Assembly (NCBI RefSeq): GCF_029027965.1
Contig: NZ_CP119082.1
Span: 1,902,001-1,966,000, forward strand
Direction: 5' to 3'
DNA length: 64,000 nt
Source of the DNA: Paracoccus sp. S3-43
GTDB lineage: Bacteria > Pseudomonadota > Alphaproteobacteria > Rhodobacterales > Rhodobacteraceae
The position numbers and the translations under genes were made by a program. The notes under the pieces were generated by a model, which was not told the DNA's origin, made no database searches, and saw only the letters and a program-made list of their open reading frames with translations. This document shows, piece after piece, positions 1-9,119 of the stretch (within the stretch, counting starts at the first letter, position 1; the number at the start of each line of letters is the position of its first letter).

Positions 1-1703
1 ACCAGCTGGCCGTCGCCGCGGCCCCCGCGCTGGAAGCCGTCGCCAACGCGATGGCGGCGGTCGCCAGCCGCACCGGGCCGCTCGGCATCGCGATCCGCGG
101 GCTTTTCGACAACATCGGTCGCCTGACCACCTATGCCGCCACCTTCGCGGCCTTCCTCGCGGGCCGATGGGTGGCTGGCATGGCCGCTGCGGCGCTCTCC
201 GTGCGCGGCCTCGCCACGGCGCTCGTCGTGCTGCGCGGCGCGCTGATCCGCACCGGCATCGGGGCGCTGATCGTCGGCGCGGGCGAGCTCGTCTACCAGT
301 TCACACGCCTCGTCTCCGGTGCGGGCGGGTTTGGCGAAGCGATGTCGCTCCTGAAGGACCTTGCCGTCGAGGTCTGGGAGCGGATCAGGATGGGCGCGGC
401 TGCGGCGGGCGCTGCGGCCACGGCGATGTTCTTCGACCTGAAGGCCGACGCCGCTTCGGGCATGCAGAGCGCCATCGAGAGCGTCGTCGGTTTCGGCAAC
501 ACCGCCGTGAACACGTTCGAGGGGGCCTACGAGGCGATCAAGGCGATCTGGGGTCTGCTGCCCGCCGCCATCGGCGATCTGGCGTTCCAGGCGGCCAACA
601 GCCTCGTCGACGGCGTCGAGGCGATGCTGAACGGTGTGGTCTCGCGCATCAACGGCTTCATCGGCGGCATCAATCAGGGGCTCGAAGCCCTCGGGTCGGA
701 GCGCCGCATCTCGCTGGTGCCCGACCTCGACCTCGGCGAGATCGAGAACCGCTTCGAAGGAGCGGCAACGGCCGCGACGACGGCGGCGCAGGCGGCGTTC
801 GACCGGGCCTTCGAGGACAAACCGCTGACCGCGCCTGATCTCGGCCTGACCGAGGCGGCGAGCCGGGCGCTCGAGTCCGCGAACCTCTATCGCGGGGCCG
901 CGCGCGATCTGGCCGAAGGGGCACGTGCGCCCCTCGAAAGCTGGCAGGCGCTGCGCGACGCGGTGCGCGGCACCGATGAAGGCAGTGCGGATGCGCTGAC
1001 CGAGGCCACGGGTGCTGCCGAGCGGCTGGAGACGGCGCTCGGCGATGCCGGACGCGCCGCGACGGGTGCTGGTGCGGCGGCCGGAGCCGCCGCCGCTGCC
1101 GCGGAGCCCGCGACCGAGGCCGCCGTCACCGGCTGGCAGGCGGTCACGGCAGCGCTGTCGGATTACGCCAGCAAGGCCCGCGACATCGGCGGCGATATCG
1201 GCCAGAGCCTCGTCGGCGCCTTCCAGTCCGCCGAGAACGCGGTGGGCCAGTTTGTGAAGACCGGGAAGCTGAACTTCCGAGACCTCGTCACCTCGCTGCT
1301 GGCCGATCTCGCCCAACTGGCGGCGCGGCGGTTCATCCTCGGGCCGATTGCCAACGCGCTTTCCGGCGTGTTCTCCGGCGCGGGCGGCATCTTCGCCAGC
1401 GTCCTGCATGCGGGCGGGATGGTCGGATCGGCCGGGCCCTCGCGGATGGTCCCGGCCATGGCCTTCGCCGCCGCGCCCCGGATGCATGGCGGCGGCATGG
1501 CGGGGCTACGCCACGACGAAGTGCCCGCGATCCTGCAGCGCGGCGAGCGGGTTCTGTCGCGGCGGGAGGCGCAGACGTACGGCGGAGGCGGCGGGGTCAA
1601 CGTCACCATCATGGCCCGCGACGCCGAGAGCTTCCGGCAATCGCGAACGCAGGTGGCGGCCGACATCGCCCGCGCCGTGTCGCTCGGGCGGAGGGGCATG
1701 TGA
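1..1703 (+). CDS. Phage tail tape measure protein, 5' truncated by window edge
   Basis: The reading frame is open from position 3, so the N-terminus lies before the window; about 567 residues are visible. The product sets tail length and lines the tail tube. The visible part has hydrophobic helices (roughly 25-85 from the first in-window Met), a long Ala-rich helical stretch, and the C-terminus typical of lambdoid/GTA tape measures: an LxDLAQLAARRFILGPI-like helix, then Gly-rich HAGGMVG and HDEVPAILQRGERVLSR motifs. The stop overlaps the next start (TGATG), and GTA-type tail genes follow. The family call is firm; the missing N-terminus is only a window effect. Confidence 0.9.
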   Translation, partial: QLAVAAAPALEAVANAMAAVASRTGPLGIAIRGLFDNIGRLTTYAATFAAFLAGRWVAGMAAAALSVRGLATALVVLRGALIRTGIGALIVGAGELVYQFTRLVSGAGGFGEAMSLLKDLAVEVWERIRMGAAAAGAAATAMFFDLKADAASGMQSAIESVVGFGNTAVNTFEGAYEAIKAIWGLLPAAIGDLAFQAANSLVDGVEAMLNGVVSRINGFIGGINQGLEALGSERRISLVPDLDLGEIENRFEGAATAATTAAQAAFDRAFEDKPLTAPDLGLTEAASRALESANLYRGAARDLAEGARAPLESWQALRDAVRGTDEGSADALTEATGAAERLETALGDAGRAATGAGAAAGAAAAAAEPATEAAVTGWQAVTAALSDYASKARDIGGDIGQSLVGAFQSAENAVGQFVKTGKLNFRDLVTSLLADLAQLAARRFILGPIANALSGVFSGAGGIFASVLHAGGMVGSAGPSRMVPAMAFAAAPRMHGGGMAGLRHDEVPAILQRGERVLSRREAQTYGGGGGVNVTIMARDAESFRQSRTQVAADIARAVSLGRRGM

Positions 1704-2329
1704 TGGCGTTCCACGAGGTGCGGTTCCCCGACAACATCAGTCGCGGCGCGCGGGGCGGACCCGAGCGGCGGACACAGATCGTCGAACTCGCCTCGGGCGA
1801 CGAGGAGCGCAATGCCAGCTGGGCCAACTCGCGCCGCCGCTACGATGTCGCCTACGGCATCCGCCGCGCCGACGATCTGGCGGCGGTGGTTGCCTTCTTC
1901 GAGGCGCGCAACGGCCGCCTCCATGGCTTCCGGTTCAAGGACTGGGGCGACCACAAGTCCTGCCTGCCCTCGGGCACGCCATCGCCGACCGACCAGGCGA
2001 TCGGCACCGGCGACGGCGCAACCACCGCTTTCCAGCTGGTGAAGCGCTACGCCTCGGGCGCGCAATCCTGGACGCGCGCCATTGCCAAACCGGTGGCGGG
2101 CAGCGTGCGCATCGCGCTGTCGGGCGTCGAGCAGCCCTCCGGCTGGTCGGTCGACACCGCCACCGGCGTCGTCAGCTTCGGCGCCGCGCCGGGCGCTGGC
2201 GTCGCGATCACCGCGGGCTTCGAGTTCGACGTGCCGGTCCGTTTCGACACCGACATGCTCGACGTGACGCTCGACCTCGAGCGGTTCGGCTCGATCACCT
2301 CCATCCCGCTTCTGGAACTGCGCCGATGA
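1703..2329 (+). CDS. DUF2460 tail protein (GTA gp12-like)
   Basis: A 208-residue protein of the DUF2460 family, the distal-tail/hub protein following the tape measure in Rhodobacter GTA-type tails. It begins MAFHEVRFPDNIS, and the internal GFRFKDWGDHKS segment is characteristic of the family. I chose the ATG at 1703, which overlaps the tape-measure stop, over the GTG one codon upstream. It overlaps the next gene by four bases (ATGA), so translation is probably coupled. Length and order agree with RcGTA gp12. Confidence 0.9.
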   Translation: MAFHEVRFPDNISRGARGGPERRTQIVELASGDEERNASWANSRRRYDVAYGIRRADDLAAVVAFFEARNGRLHGFRFKDWGDHKSCLPSGTPSPTDQAIGTGDGATTAFQLVKRYASGAQSWTRAIAKPVAGSVRIALSGVEQPSGWSVDTATGVVSFGAAPGAGVAITAGFEFDVPVRFDTDMLDVTLDLERFGSITSIPLLELRR

Positions 2330-3246
2330 AGACCCTCGATCCCGACCTGCAGGCCCATCTCGAAGATGGCACGACGACGCTCGCCTGGTGCTGGCGGATC
2401 GCCCGCGCCGATGGCGTCACCTTCGGCTACACCGATCACGACCGGACGCTGACCTTCGACGGCGCGGACTTCGAGCCCGAGAGCGGGCTCACGGCGTCCG
2501 AGGTGCGCTCGGGCTCCGACCTGTCTGTCGATGCGCAGGACGCCGAGGGCGTGCTGACCTCGGACCGGATCACCGAGACCGACATCCTCGACGGCCGCTG
2601 GGACAATGCGGAGGTCGAGGTCTGGCGGGTGAACTGGGCCGACACGAGCCAACGCGTGCTGATGCGCCGCGGGGCCATCGGTCAGATCCGGCGCGGGCGG
2701 CTCGCTTTCGTCGCCGAGGTCCGCTCGCTCGCTCATATGCTGGGCCAGACGGTCGGGCGGACATTCCAGGCGACCTGCGATGCCGGACTCGGGGACGCGC
2801 GCTGCGGCGTCGATCTGGAGGATACGGCCTTCAAGGGCACGGGCGCGGTGATTGACATTTTGCGCGACCGAGCCTTCACCGCCTCGGGTCTCGGCGATTT
2901 CGAGGCCGGCTGGTTCACCTTCGGCACGCTGGACTGGACGAGCGGCGCGAATGCGGGGCGGCGCACCGAGGTGCTGGGCCATGACGTCACGGATGGCATC
3001 GCGGTGCTGACGCTGCTTGAGGGTCTGCCCCCGCGCGCCACCGGTTCGAGCGCGGGGGCAGACGGGCGCGCGATCGCCGAGGGCGACGGCTTCACGATCC
3101 GCGCGGGCTGCGACAAGCGCATGGAGACCTGCGGCGCGAAGTTCGCCAACACCGTCAACTTCCGCGGCTTCCCGCACATCCCCGGCCAGGACGCCGTCCT
3201 CCGCTACGCCACGAAGGACGGCGGCCACGAGGGGTCCGTGCTGTGA
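2326..3246 (+). CDS. DUF2163 tail protein (GTA gp13-like)
   Basis: A 306-residue protein of the DUF2163 / BR0599 family, a GTA and phage baseplate hub component. It starts MKTLDPDLQAHL, carries a TLAWCWRIARADG segment near the N-terminus, and has a Cys-containing C-terminal domain (RAGCDKRMETCGAKFAN, then GFPHIPG) typical of the family. The last Cys-rich part is thought to bind metal in relatives; that is family knowledge, not visible here. Start and stop both overlap neighbours by four bases. Confidence 0.9.
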   Translation: MKTLDPDLQAHLEDGTTTLAWCWRIARADGVTFGYTDHDRTLTFDGADFEPESGLTASEVRSGSDLSVDAQDAEGVLTSDRITETDILDGRWDNAEVEVWRVNWADTSQRVLMRRGAIGQIRRGRLAFVAEVRSLAHMLGQTVGRTFQATCDAGLGDARCGVDLEDTAFKGTGAVIDILRDRAFTASGLGDFEAGWFTFGTLDWTSGANAGRRTEVLGHDVTDGIAVLTLLEGLPPRATGSSAGADGRAIAEGDGFTIRAGCDKRMETCGAKFANTVNFRGFPHIPGQDAVLRYATKDGGHEGSVL

Positions 3247-3677
3247 CCTCCGCCGATGCCACCCGCGTCATCGCCATTGCGCGCTCCTGGCTCGGCACGC
3301 CGTACCACGACCAGGCCAGCCTGCGCGGCGTCGGCTGCGACTGCCTCGGCCTCGCGCGGGGCGTCTGGCGCGAGGTGGTGGGGCCAGAGCCATTCCCGAT
3401 CCCGCCCTACAGCCGCGACTGGGGCGAGACCTGTCCGCGCGAGGTTCTGGCCGAGGGCGCGCGGCGCATGATGATCGAGGTGTCGCCCGCCGAGGCAGGC
3501 CCCGGCGCGCTGGTCCTTTTCCGAATGATGCCGCGCGCCATCGCCAAGCATGTCGGGATCCTGACCGGTCCCGCCACCTTCCTCCACGCCTACGAGCGGC
3601 TCGGCGTGATCGAGGAGGCGCTCACCCTGTCCTGGCGGCGGCGCATCGCCTTCGCCTTCCTGTTCCCGCAAAGCTGA
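3243..3677 (+). CDS. NlpC/P60 tail-associated peptidase (GTA gp14-like)
   Basis: A 144-residue cell-wall peptidase of the phage NlpC/P60 family, presumably cutting peptidoglycan cross-links during DNA entry. The catalytic Cys lies in RGVGCDCLGLARG (about residues 28-40) and the catalytic His in AIAKHVGIL (about residue 103). I used a GTG start at 3243 because it overlaps the previous stop as GTGA. It sits between the hub gene and the host-specificity gene, the order in Rhodobacter GTA clusters. Confidence 0.9.
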   Translation: MTSADATRVIAIARSWLGTPYHDQASLRGVGCDCLGLARGVWREVVGPEPFPIPPYSRDWGETCPREVLAEGARRMMIEVSPAEAGPGALVLFRMMPRAIAKHVGILTGPATFLHAYERLGVIEEALTLSWRRRIAFAFLFPQS

Positions 3678-3686
3678 GACACCGAC

Positions 3687-6600
3687 ATGGCCACCCTCGT
3701 TCTCGGTGCAGCCGGCGCCGCCATTGGCGGCAGCATCGGCGGCGCGATCCTCGGCGTGAGCGCCGCGACCATTGGCGGCTTCATCGGCTCGACCATCGGC
3801 TCGGTCGTCGACAGCTGGATCATCTCGTCGCTGGCGCCGACCCAGCGCATCGAGGGCGCGCGGCTCGACACGCTGCGCATCACCTCGGCCACCGAGGGCG
3901 CGGTCATCCCGCGGCTCTACGGGCGCATGCGGATGGGCGGCAACATCATCTGGGCGACCGATTTCCGCGAGGAGACGAAGACCACGACGCAGGGCGGCGG
4001 CAAGGGCGGCGGGGGTGGCAAGGTCAAGACCACGGAGTATCTCTACTACGCCAGCTTTGCGGTCGCGCTCTGCGAGGGCCCGATCACCGGCATCGGGCGC
4101 ATCTGGGCCGACGGCAAGCCGATGGACCTCTCCGGCGTCACCTGGCGCTGGTATCCGGGCGACGAGGCGCAGACGGCGGACCCGTTCATCGCCGCGAAGA
4201 TGGGCGCGGCCAGCGCACCCGCCTATCGCGGCACGGCCTATGTGGTCTTCGAGGAACTGGCGCTCTCGACCTATGGCAACCGCCTGCCGCAGTTCTCCTT
4301 CGAGGTGTTCCGACCGCTGGCCGATCCCGACACCGCCGAGGGGCTCACCCGCGCCGTCACCATGATCCCGGCCTCGGGCGAGTTCACCTATGCCACGCAG
4401 GCCATCCGCAAGACCGATGGCGGCGCGACGGTGCCAGAGAACCTGAACGCGCTGGCCGATTCTACCGACATGGTGGAGGCGCTGGACCGGCTGCAGGCGA
4501 TGGCGCCTGCGGTCGAGAGCGTCAGCCTCGTCGTGGCGTGGTTCGGCGACGACCTGCGCGCGGGGTCCTGCAAGGTGCGGCCGGGCGTCGAGGTGTCAGC
4601 CAAATCGACCACGCCTGCCAGCTGGTCGGTGAACGGCGTGAGCCGCGCGAGCGCCTTCCTCGTCAGCCGCGACGATCAGGATCGTCCGGTCTATGGCGGC
4701 ACGCCCTCTGACTTCGCGGTGGTGCAGGCCATCCAGGAGATGAAGGCCCGCGGGCTGCGGGTGACCTTCTATCCGTTCATCCTGATGGACGTGCCGCCGG
4801 GCAACACGATGCCGAACCCGTATTCCGACAACGCCGCCGCATCGGGCCAGCCCGCGTTCCCCTGGCGCGGCCGGATCACCTGTTCTCCCGCCGCAGGCTA
4901 CGCAGGATCGGTCGACAAGTCGGCGACTGCGGACACGCAGGTGGCGGCGCTGTTCGGCGCGGCCACGCCCGCGAGCTTCAACGTTTCTGGTCAGTCGGTT
5001 TCGTGGAGCGGGCCGTCCGGCGACTGGGGTCTGCGGCGCATGGTGCTGCATTACGCCCATCTCTGCGCGGCGGCGGGCGGGGTCGATGCCTTCCTGATCG
5101 GCACCGAGATGCCGGGGCTAACCACGATCCGCTCGGGGCCGTCCAGCTATCCGGCCGTGCAGGCCTATCGGGACCTGTTGGCCGATGTCCGCTCTGTCCT
5201 CGGGGCGGGTACGAAGATCGGATACGCGGCGGACTGGAGCGAATATTTCGGGCACCAGCCGGGCGACGGCTCGGGTGACGTGTTCTTCCATCTCGACCCG
5301 CTCTGGGCCGATCCGGAGATCGATTTCGTCGGGATCGACAATTACATGCCGCTGTCGGACTGGCGCGACGGGTTCGAGCACGCGGATGCGGCCGAGGGCT
5401 GGCCCGCGATCTACGACCGCGCCTATCTGCAGGGGAACATCGCGGGCGGCGAAGGCTTCGACTGGTTCTACGCCAGCACCGCCGATCGCATCGCGCAGGT
5501 GCGGACCCCGATCACGGACGGCGCGGCCGCCAAGCCTTGGGTGTTCCGCTACAAGGATCTGCGCGCCTGGTGGTCGAACCCGCATTACAACCGCCCGGGA
5601 GGGGTGGAGAGCGGCACGCCGACGGCATGGGTGCCGGAGTCGAAGCCGATCTGGTTCACCGAGCTCGGATGTCCTGCCATCGACCGCGGGACGAATCAGC
5701 CGAATGTGTTCTTCGACCCGAAGTCGTCCGAGAGCTTCACGCCACATTTCTCGCGGGGCTGGCGGGATGACGCGATCCAGCGGGCCTATCTCGAGGCGAC
5801 CTATCTCTTCTGGGGCGAGGCCGCGAACAACCCGCTGTCCTCGGTCTACGGCGGGCCGATGGTGCACGTCCCCGAATGTGCCGCCTGGACCTGGGACGCG
5901 CGGCCCTATCCGTTCTTCCCGGCGCTGACCGACGTCTGGACCGACGGCGCGAACTGGCGGCTCGGCCACTGGCTGAGCGGACGGCTCGGCGCGGTGTCGC
6001 TCGCGGCGCTGGTCCGCCACCTTTGCCTGCGCGCCGGGCTGCCCGAGGACCGCATCGACGTCTCTGGCCTCTGGGGCGCGGTGGAGGGCTACGCCATCAC
6101 GGCGCTGGAAAGCCCGCGCGCGTCCATCACCACGCTGTCGCGGCATTTCGGCTTCGACGCCGTGGAGACCGAGGGCGTGATCCGCTTCGTCATGCGCGGG
6201 CGGGCCTCCGTCGCCACCCTCGCGCCCGACGATCTGGTCGCCGGTCGTGAGGGCGACGTGCTGGAACTGACGCGCGGCCAGGAAACCGAACTGCCGCAGG
6301 CGCTGAAGTGGCAGATCGCGCGGGCCGATGAGGATTACGACGCGGCCCTCGTCGAGGCCCGGCGCATCACGGTGGACACGACGCGCATCGCGTCCGAGTC
6401 CTTCCCGATGGCCGTGCCGCCCGAGGAGGCCGAACGCCGCTGCCGCCGCGCCCTGATGGAGGCGTGGGTGGGGCGCGAGACCGCGGCGTTTCGTCTGCTG
6501 CCCTCGCGCCTCGCGCTTGACCCGGCCGATGCGATCCGGCTGGAGCATGACGGGCGGTTGGTCGATCTGCGGCTCGTCTCCATCGCGGATGCCGACGCGC

Positions 6601-7652
6601 GCGGGGTCGAGGCCGTTCGCCAGGACCGCGCGACCTACGACCTGCCGCCCGGCGATCCCCGCGCGGCGTCGCTGACGCGGGCGGTCGTGTTCGGCGCGCC
6701 GGACGCGGTGCTGATGGACCTGCCGCAGCTCACCGAGGACCAGCCGGCGCATCGGCCGCTGATTGCGGCGCACGCGGTTCCCTGGCCGGGCGAGATGGCG
6801 GTGTTCCGCAGCCCCTCCACGAATGGCTTCGAGCTGCTGACCACGTTCGGCAGCCGCGCCCGGATCGGGACACTGGTCTCGGATTTCTATGCCGGGCCCA
6901 TTTCGCGCTTCGACCTCGGCAATGCGCTTGTGGTCGATCTGCTCACCGGCACGCTGGAGAGCGTCACCGATCTGACCCTCTTCGGCGGGGCGAACGCGCT
7001 CGCCATCGAGAGCGCGCCTGGGGTCTGGGAGATCGTGCAGGCGGGCGCGGCGGAACTGCTGGCGCCCGGCCGGTATCGCCTGACCCGGCTCCTGCGCGGC
7101 CAGCGCGGCACCGAGGATGCCATGGGCAATCCGGTGCCCGCTGGCGCGCGGGTCGTGGTGCTGGACACCGCGCTGGCGTCAATGCCGATCGCCGAGGCCG
7201 ACCTCGGCATCCCGTGGAACTGGCGCATCGGCCCGGCCAGCCGCGCGGTCAGCGACGAGACCTACGTGGCAAAAGCCTTCACACCTGAAGGCGTCGGGCT
7301 GCGGCCATTCTCGGTCGCCCATGTCGAACAGCCATGGCGCGTGCCGCGCTCGCCCGGCAATCTCACCATCCGCTGGACCCGCCGGTCCCGCGCGCTGTCC
7401 GCCGACAGTTGGGGCGGGCTGGAGGTGCCGCTGGCCGAAGAGCTCGAAGCCTACGAGGTCGAGGTCCTCGACGGCGCCACCGTGAAGCGGGTGCTGAGCA
7501 CCGCCACCACCAGCGCGACCTACACCGCCGCCCAGCAGAGCGCCGATTGGGGCGCGCCGCTCGGCCCCGGCGACAATCTCACCGTCCGCATCTTCCAGCT
7601 CTCCGCCCTCGTGGGGCGGGGCGCGGCCAAGACCGTCACGCTGATACTCTGA
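3687..7652 (+). CDS. GTA TIM-barrel / host-specificity tail protein (gp15-like)
   Basis: At 1321 residues this is the expected size of the GTA gp15 megatron/host-specificity protein at the tail tip. A Gly/Ala-rich N-terminal hydrophobic stretch (residues 1-50) precedes the phage-tail domain. A glycoside-hydrolase-like TIM barrel (about 400-730) contains DFVGIDNYMPLSDW and IWFTELGCPAIDRG, acidic motifs typical of the GTA_TIM domain. The C-terminal third resembles the phage-tail_3 region (RLTRLLRGQRGTEDAMG). The product probably binds surface polysaccharide; substrate unknown. One long uninterrupted frame. Confidence 0.92.
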   Translation: MATLVLGAAGAAIGGSIGGAILGVSAATIGGFIGSTIGSVVDSWIISSLAPTQRIEGARLDTLRITSATEGAVIPRLYGRMRMGGNIIWATDFREETKTTTQGGGKGGGGGKVKTTEYLYYASFAVALCEGPITGIGRIWADGKPMDLSGVTWRWYPGDEAQTADPFIAAKMGAASAPAYRGTAYVVFEELALSTYGNRLPQFSFEVFRPLADPDTAEGLTRAVTMIPASGEFTYATQAIRKTDGGATVPENLNALADSTDMVEALDRLQAMAPAVESVSLVVAWFGDDLRAGSCKVRPGVEVSAKSTTPASWSVNGVSRASAFLVSRDDQDRPVYGGTPSDFAVVQAIQEMKARGLRVTFYPFILMDVPPGNTMPNPYSDNAAASGQPAFPWRGRITCSPAAGYAGSVDKSATADTQVAALFGAATPASFNVSGQSVSWSGPSGDWGLRRMVLHYAHLCAAAGGVDAFLIGTEMPGLTTIRSGPSSYPAVQAYRDLLADVRSVLGAGTKIGYAADWSEYFGHQPGDGSGDVFFHLDPLWADPEIDFVGIDNYMPLSDWRDGFEHADAAEGWPAIYDRAYLQGNIAGGEGFDWFYASTADRIAQVRTPITDGAAAKPWVFRYKDLRAWWSNPHYNRPGGVESGTPTAWVPESKPIWFTELGCPAIDRGTNQPNVFFDPKSSESFTPHFSRGWRDDAIQRAYLEATYLFWGEAANNPLSSVYGGPMVHVPECAAWTWDARPYPFFPALTDVWTDGANWRLGHWLSGRLGAVSLAALVRHLCLRAGLPEDRIDVSGLWGAVEGYAITALESPRASITTLSRHFGFDAVETEGVIRFVMRGRASVATLAPDDLVAGREGDVLELTRGQETELPQALKWQIARADEDYDAALVEARRITVDTTRIASESFPMAVPPEEAERRCRRALMEAWVGRETAAFRLLPSRLALDPADAIRLEHDGRLVDLRLVSIADADARGVEAVRQDRATYDLPPGDPRAASLTRAVVFGAPDAVLMDLPQLTEDQPAHRPLIAAHAVPWPGEMAVFRSPSTNGFELLTTFGSRARIGTLVSDFYAGPISRFDLGNALVVDLLTGTLESVTDLTLFGGANALAIESAPGVWEIVQAGAAELLAPGRYRLTRLLRGQRGTEDAMGNPVPAGARVVVLDTALASMPIAEADLGIPWNWRIGPASRAVSDETYVAKAFTPEGVGLRPFSVAHVEQPWRVPRSPGNLTIRWTRRSRALSADSWGGLEVPLAEELEAYEVEVLDGATVKRVLSTATTSATYTAAQQSADWGAPLGPGDNLTVRIFQLSALVGRGAAKTVTLIL

Positions 7653-7662
7653 AGGCCATCCC

Positions 7663-8739
7663 ATGTCCGACGCCACGACCCATCTCCTGCTGCCCTACAT
7701 CCTGGCGGCGCAGGCCCAGAAGCATGTCACCCACAACGAGGCGCTGCGGATCCTCGACGGGCTCGTGCAGCTCTCCGTTCTCGACCGGGACCTGACCGCG
7801 CCGCCCGGTAGCCCCGCTGATGGTGACCGCTACATCGTCGGCTCGGGCGCGACGGGCGACTGGGCGGGCTGGGACCTGAACGTGGCGGTCTGGACCGACG
7901 GCGCCTGGCTGCGTCTGCCGCCACGCTCGGGATGGCGGGCATGGGTCGAGGACGAGAGCCTGCTGCTGGTCTACGACGGCGCGGGCTGGGTCGGGACCAC
8001 GCCGGACGCGCTGCAGAACCTCGCACTGCTGGGGCTCGGGACCACCGCGGATGCGTCGAACCCGTTCTCTGCCAAGCTGAACGCCGCACTCTGGACGGCG
8101 AAGACCGTGGCTGAGGGCGGGACCGGCGACCTGTTCTACACCATGAACAAGGAGGCTGCGGGCGACGACCTCGGCCTCACGCTTCAGACCGGCTTCGTGA
8201 CCAAGGCGCTGGTCGGCCTCTTCGGCTCCGACCGCTTCCGCCTCGCGGTCTCGGCCGACGGCAGCACCTTCTTCGACGGGCTCAGCGTCGACAACGCCAC
8301 CGGCATTGTGGACCAGCCCCGGTTGCCCCGCTTCAAGGCCTGGACGAACTACGACAACTATGTCGGCGTCGGGACCTGGACCAAGATCGGCCTGAACAAC
8401 ACCGACTACAACGACCAGGGGGTCTTCGACGCCGCAAACAATCACTTTGTCGCCCCCGTGGACGGAACCTATCTCTTCGGCGCGACGCTGCTCTACAAGA
8501 TCAACGCCAGCGCCACGGCCCGCATGCGCGGGCGGCTCGTGCTGAATGGCACGACGGAAATCCGCGGCTCCCTCGGCGAAATCTCCGCCACCCATGTCTC
8601 GCTCGCCACCGCCATCTGGCTGCAGACCATGGTGCCGCTGACCGCCGGCGATACCGTCGAGCTGCAGGGGTATTTCCGGGTCGCGGACGGCTACTTCGCC
8701 GCCGATCACACGTCCTTCTGGGGCTGCAAGATCGGCTGA
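7663..8739 (+). CDS. DUF2793 tail-fibre-type protein with C1q/TNF-like C-terminus
   Basis: A 358-residue protein. Residues 1-100 form the DUF2793 domain (LLLPYILAAQAQKHVTHNEALRILDGLVQ), common directly downstream of GTA-like host-specificity genes. The C-terminal 130 residues (from about YVGVGTWTKIGLNN to WGCKIG) look like a jelly-roll C1q/TNF-type head: YNDQGVFDAANNHF, then VDGTYLFGA and a closing beta pattern. That suggests a trimeric receptor-binding fibre. The C1q assignment rests on pattern only; DUF2793 is firm. Confidence 0.8.
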   Translation: MSDATTHLLLPYILAAQAQKHVTHNEALRILDGLVQLSVLDRDLTAPPGSPADGDRYIVGSGATGDWAGWDLNVAVWTDGAWLRLPPRSGWRAWVEDESLLLVYDGAGWVGTTPDALQNLALLGLGTTADASNPFSAKLNAALWTAKTVAEGGTGDLFYTMNKEAAGDDLGLTLQTGFVTKALVGLFGSDRFRLAVSADGSTFFDGLSVDNATGIVDQPRLPRFKAWTNYDNYVGVGTWTKIGLNNTDYNDQGVFDAANNHFVAPVDGTYLFGATLLYKINASATARMRGRLVLNGTTEIRGSLGEISATHVSLATAIWLQTMVPLTAGDTVELQGYFRVADGYFAADHTSFWGCKIG

Positions 8740-8758
8740 GCGGCGCAAGGAGGATCCG

Positions 8759-9046
8759 ATGAACCCACCCCGATCCGAGGGCTTCGTGCGCATGCCTGAC
8801 GCCGAGTTCGAGGCGATCCTGACCCGGGCCGCCGAGGAAGGCGCGAAGCGCGCGCTCGCCGATGTCGGTCTCGACGGCGACGAGGCCGCGCTCGACATCC
8901 GCGATCTGCGCTCCTTGGTCGACTGCATCCGGCTGGTGCGCCGCACCGCCATGCAGACCGCCGTCCGCATGATCACCACCGGCGTCATGCTGGCGCTGCT
9001 CGCGGGCATCGCCATCAAGCTCAAGATCTTCGGCGGCAGCCCGTAG
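8759..9046 (+). CDS. Small phage membrane protein (DUF6127-like)
   Basis: A 95-residue protein with an acidic amphipathic N-terminal half (ILTRAAEEGAKRALADVGL) and one C-terminal transmembrane helix (about residues 67-88, ITTGVMLALLAGIAIKL). This resembles DUF6127 proteins between tail-fibre and lysis genes of alphaproteobacterial prophages. An AGGAGG site precedes the ATG by about five bases. It may be holin- or spanin-like from its position, but only one membrane helix is visible, so a lysis role is inference. Confidence 0.6.
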   Translation: MNPPRSEGFVRMPDAEFEAILTRAAEEGAKRALADVGLDGDEAALDIRDLRSLVDCIRLVRRTAMQTAVRMITTGVMLALLAGIAIKLKIFGGSP

Positions 9047-9079
9047 CCGCGCCCCATCCTCATTCATCAGCCCACCATG

Positions 9080-9104
9080 ACCCGCCCTTGAGGCGGGTTT
9101 TTTG
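9080..9104 (+). terminator. Intrinsic terminator after the tail/fibre block
   Basis: A seven-base GC stem (ACCCGCC at 9080-9086 pairing with GGCGGGT at 9092-9098) with a five-base loop is followed by a T-rich run. This is a classic Rho-independent terminator. It lies between the small membrane protein gene and the endolysin gene, whose own GGAGG site begins just behind the T run, so readthrough could feed the lysis gene. Confidence 0.75.
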
Positions 9105-9119
9105 TTTTCGGAGGATCTC

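Noticed and set aside
5118..6773. 551-codon minus-strand frame inside the host-specificity gene
   Set aside because: Shadow of a well-supported 1321-residue gene; no start signal or motif.
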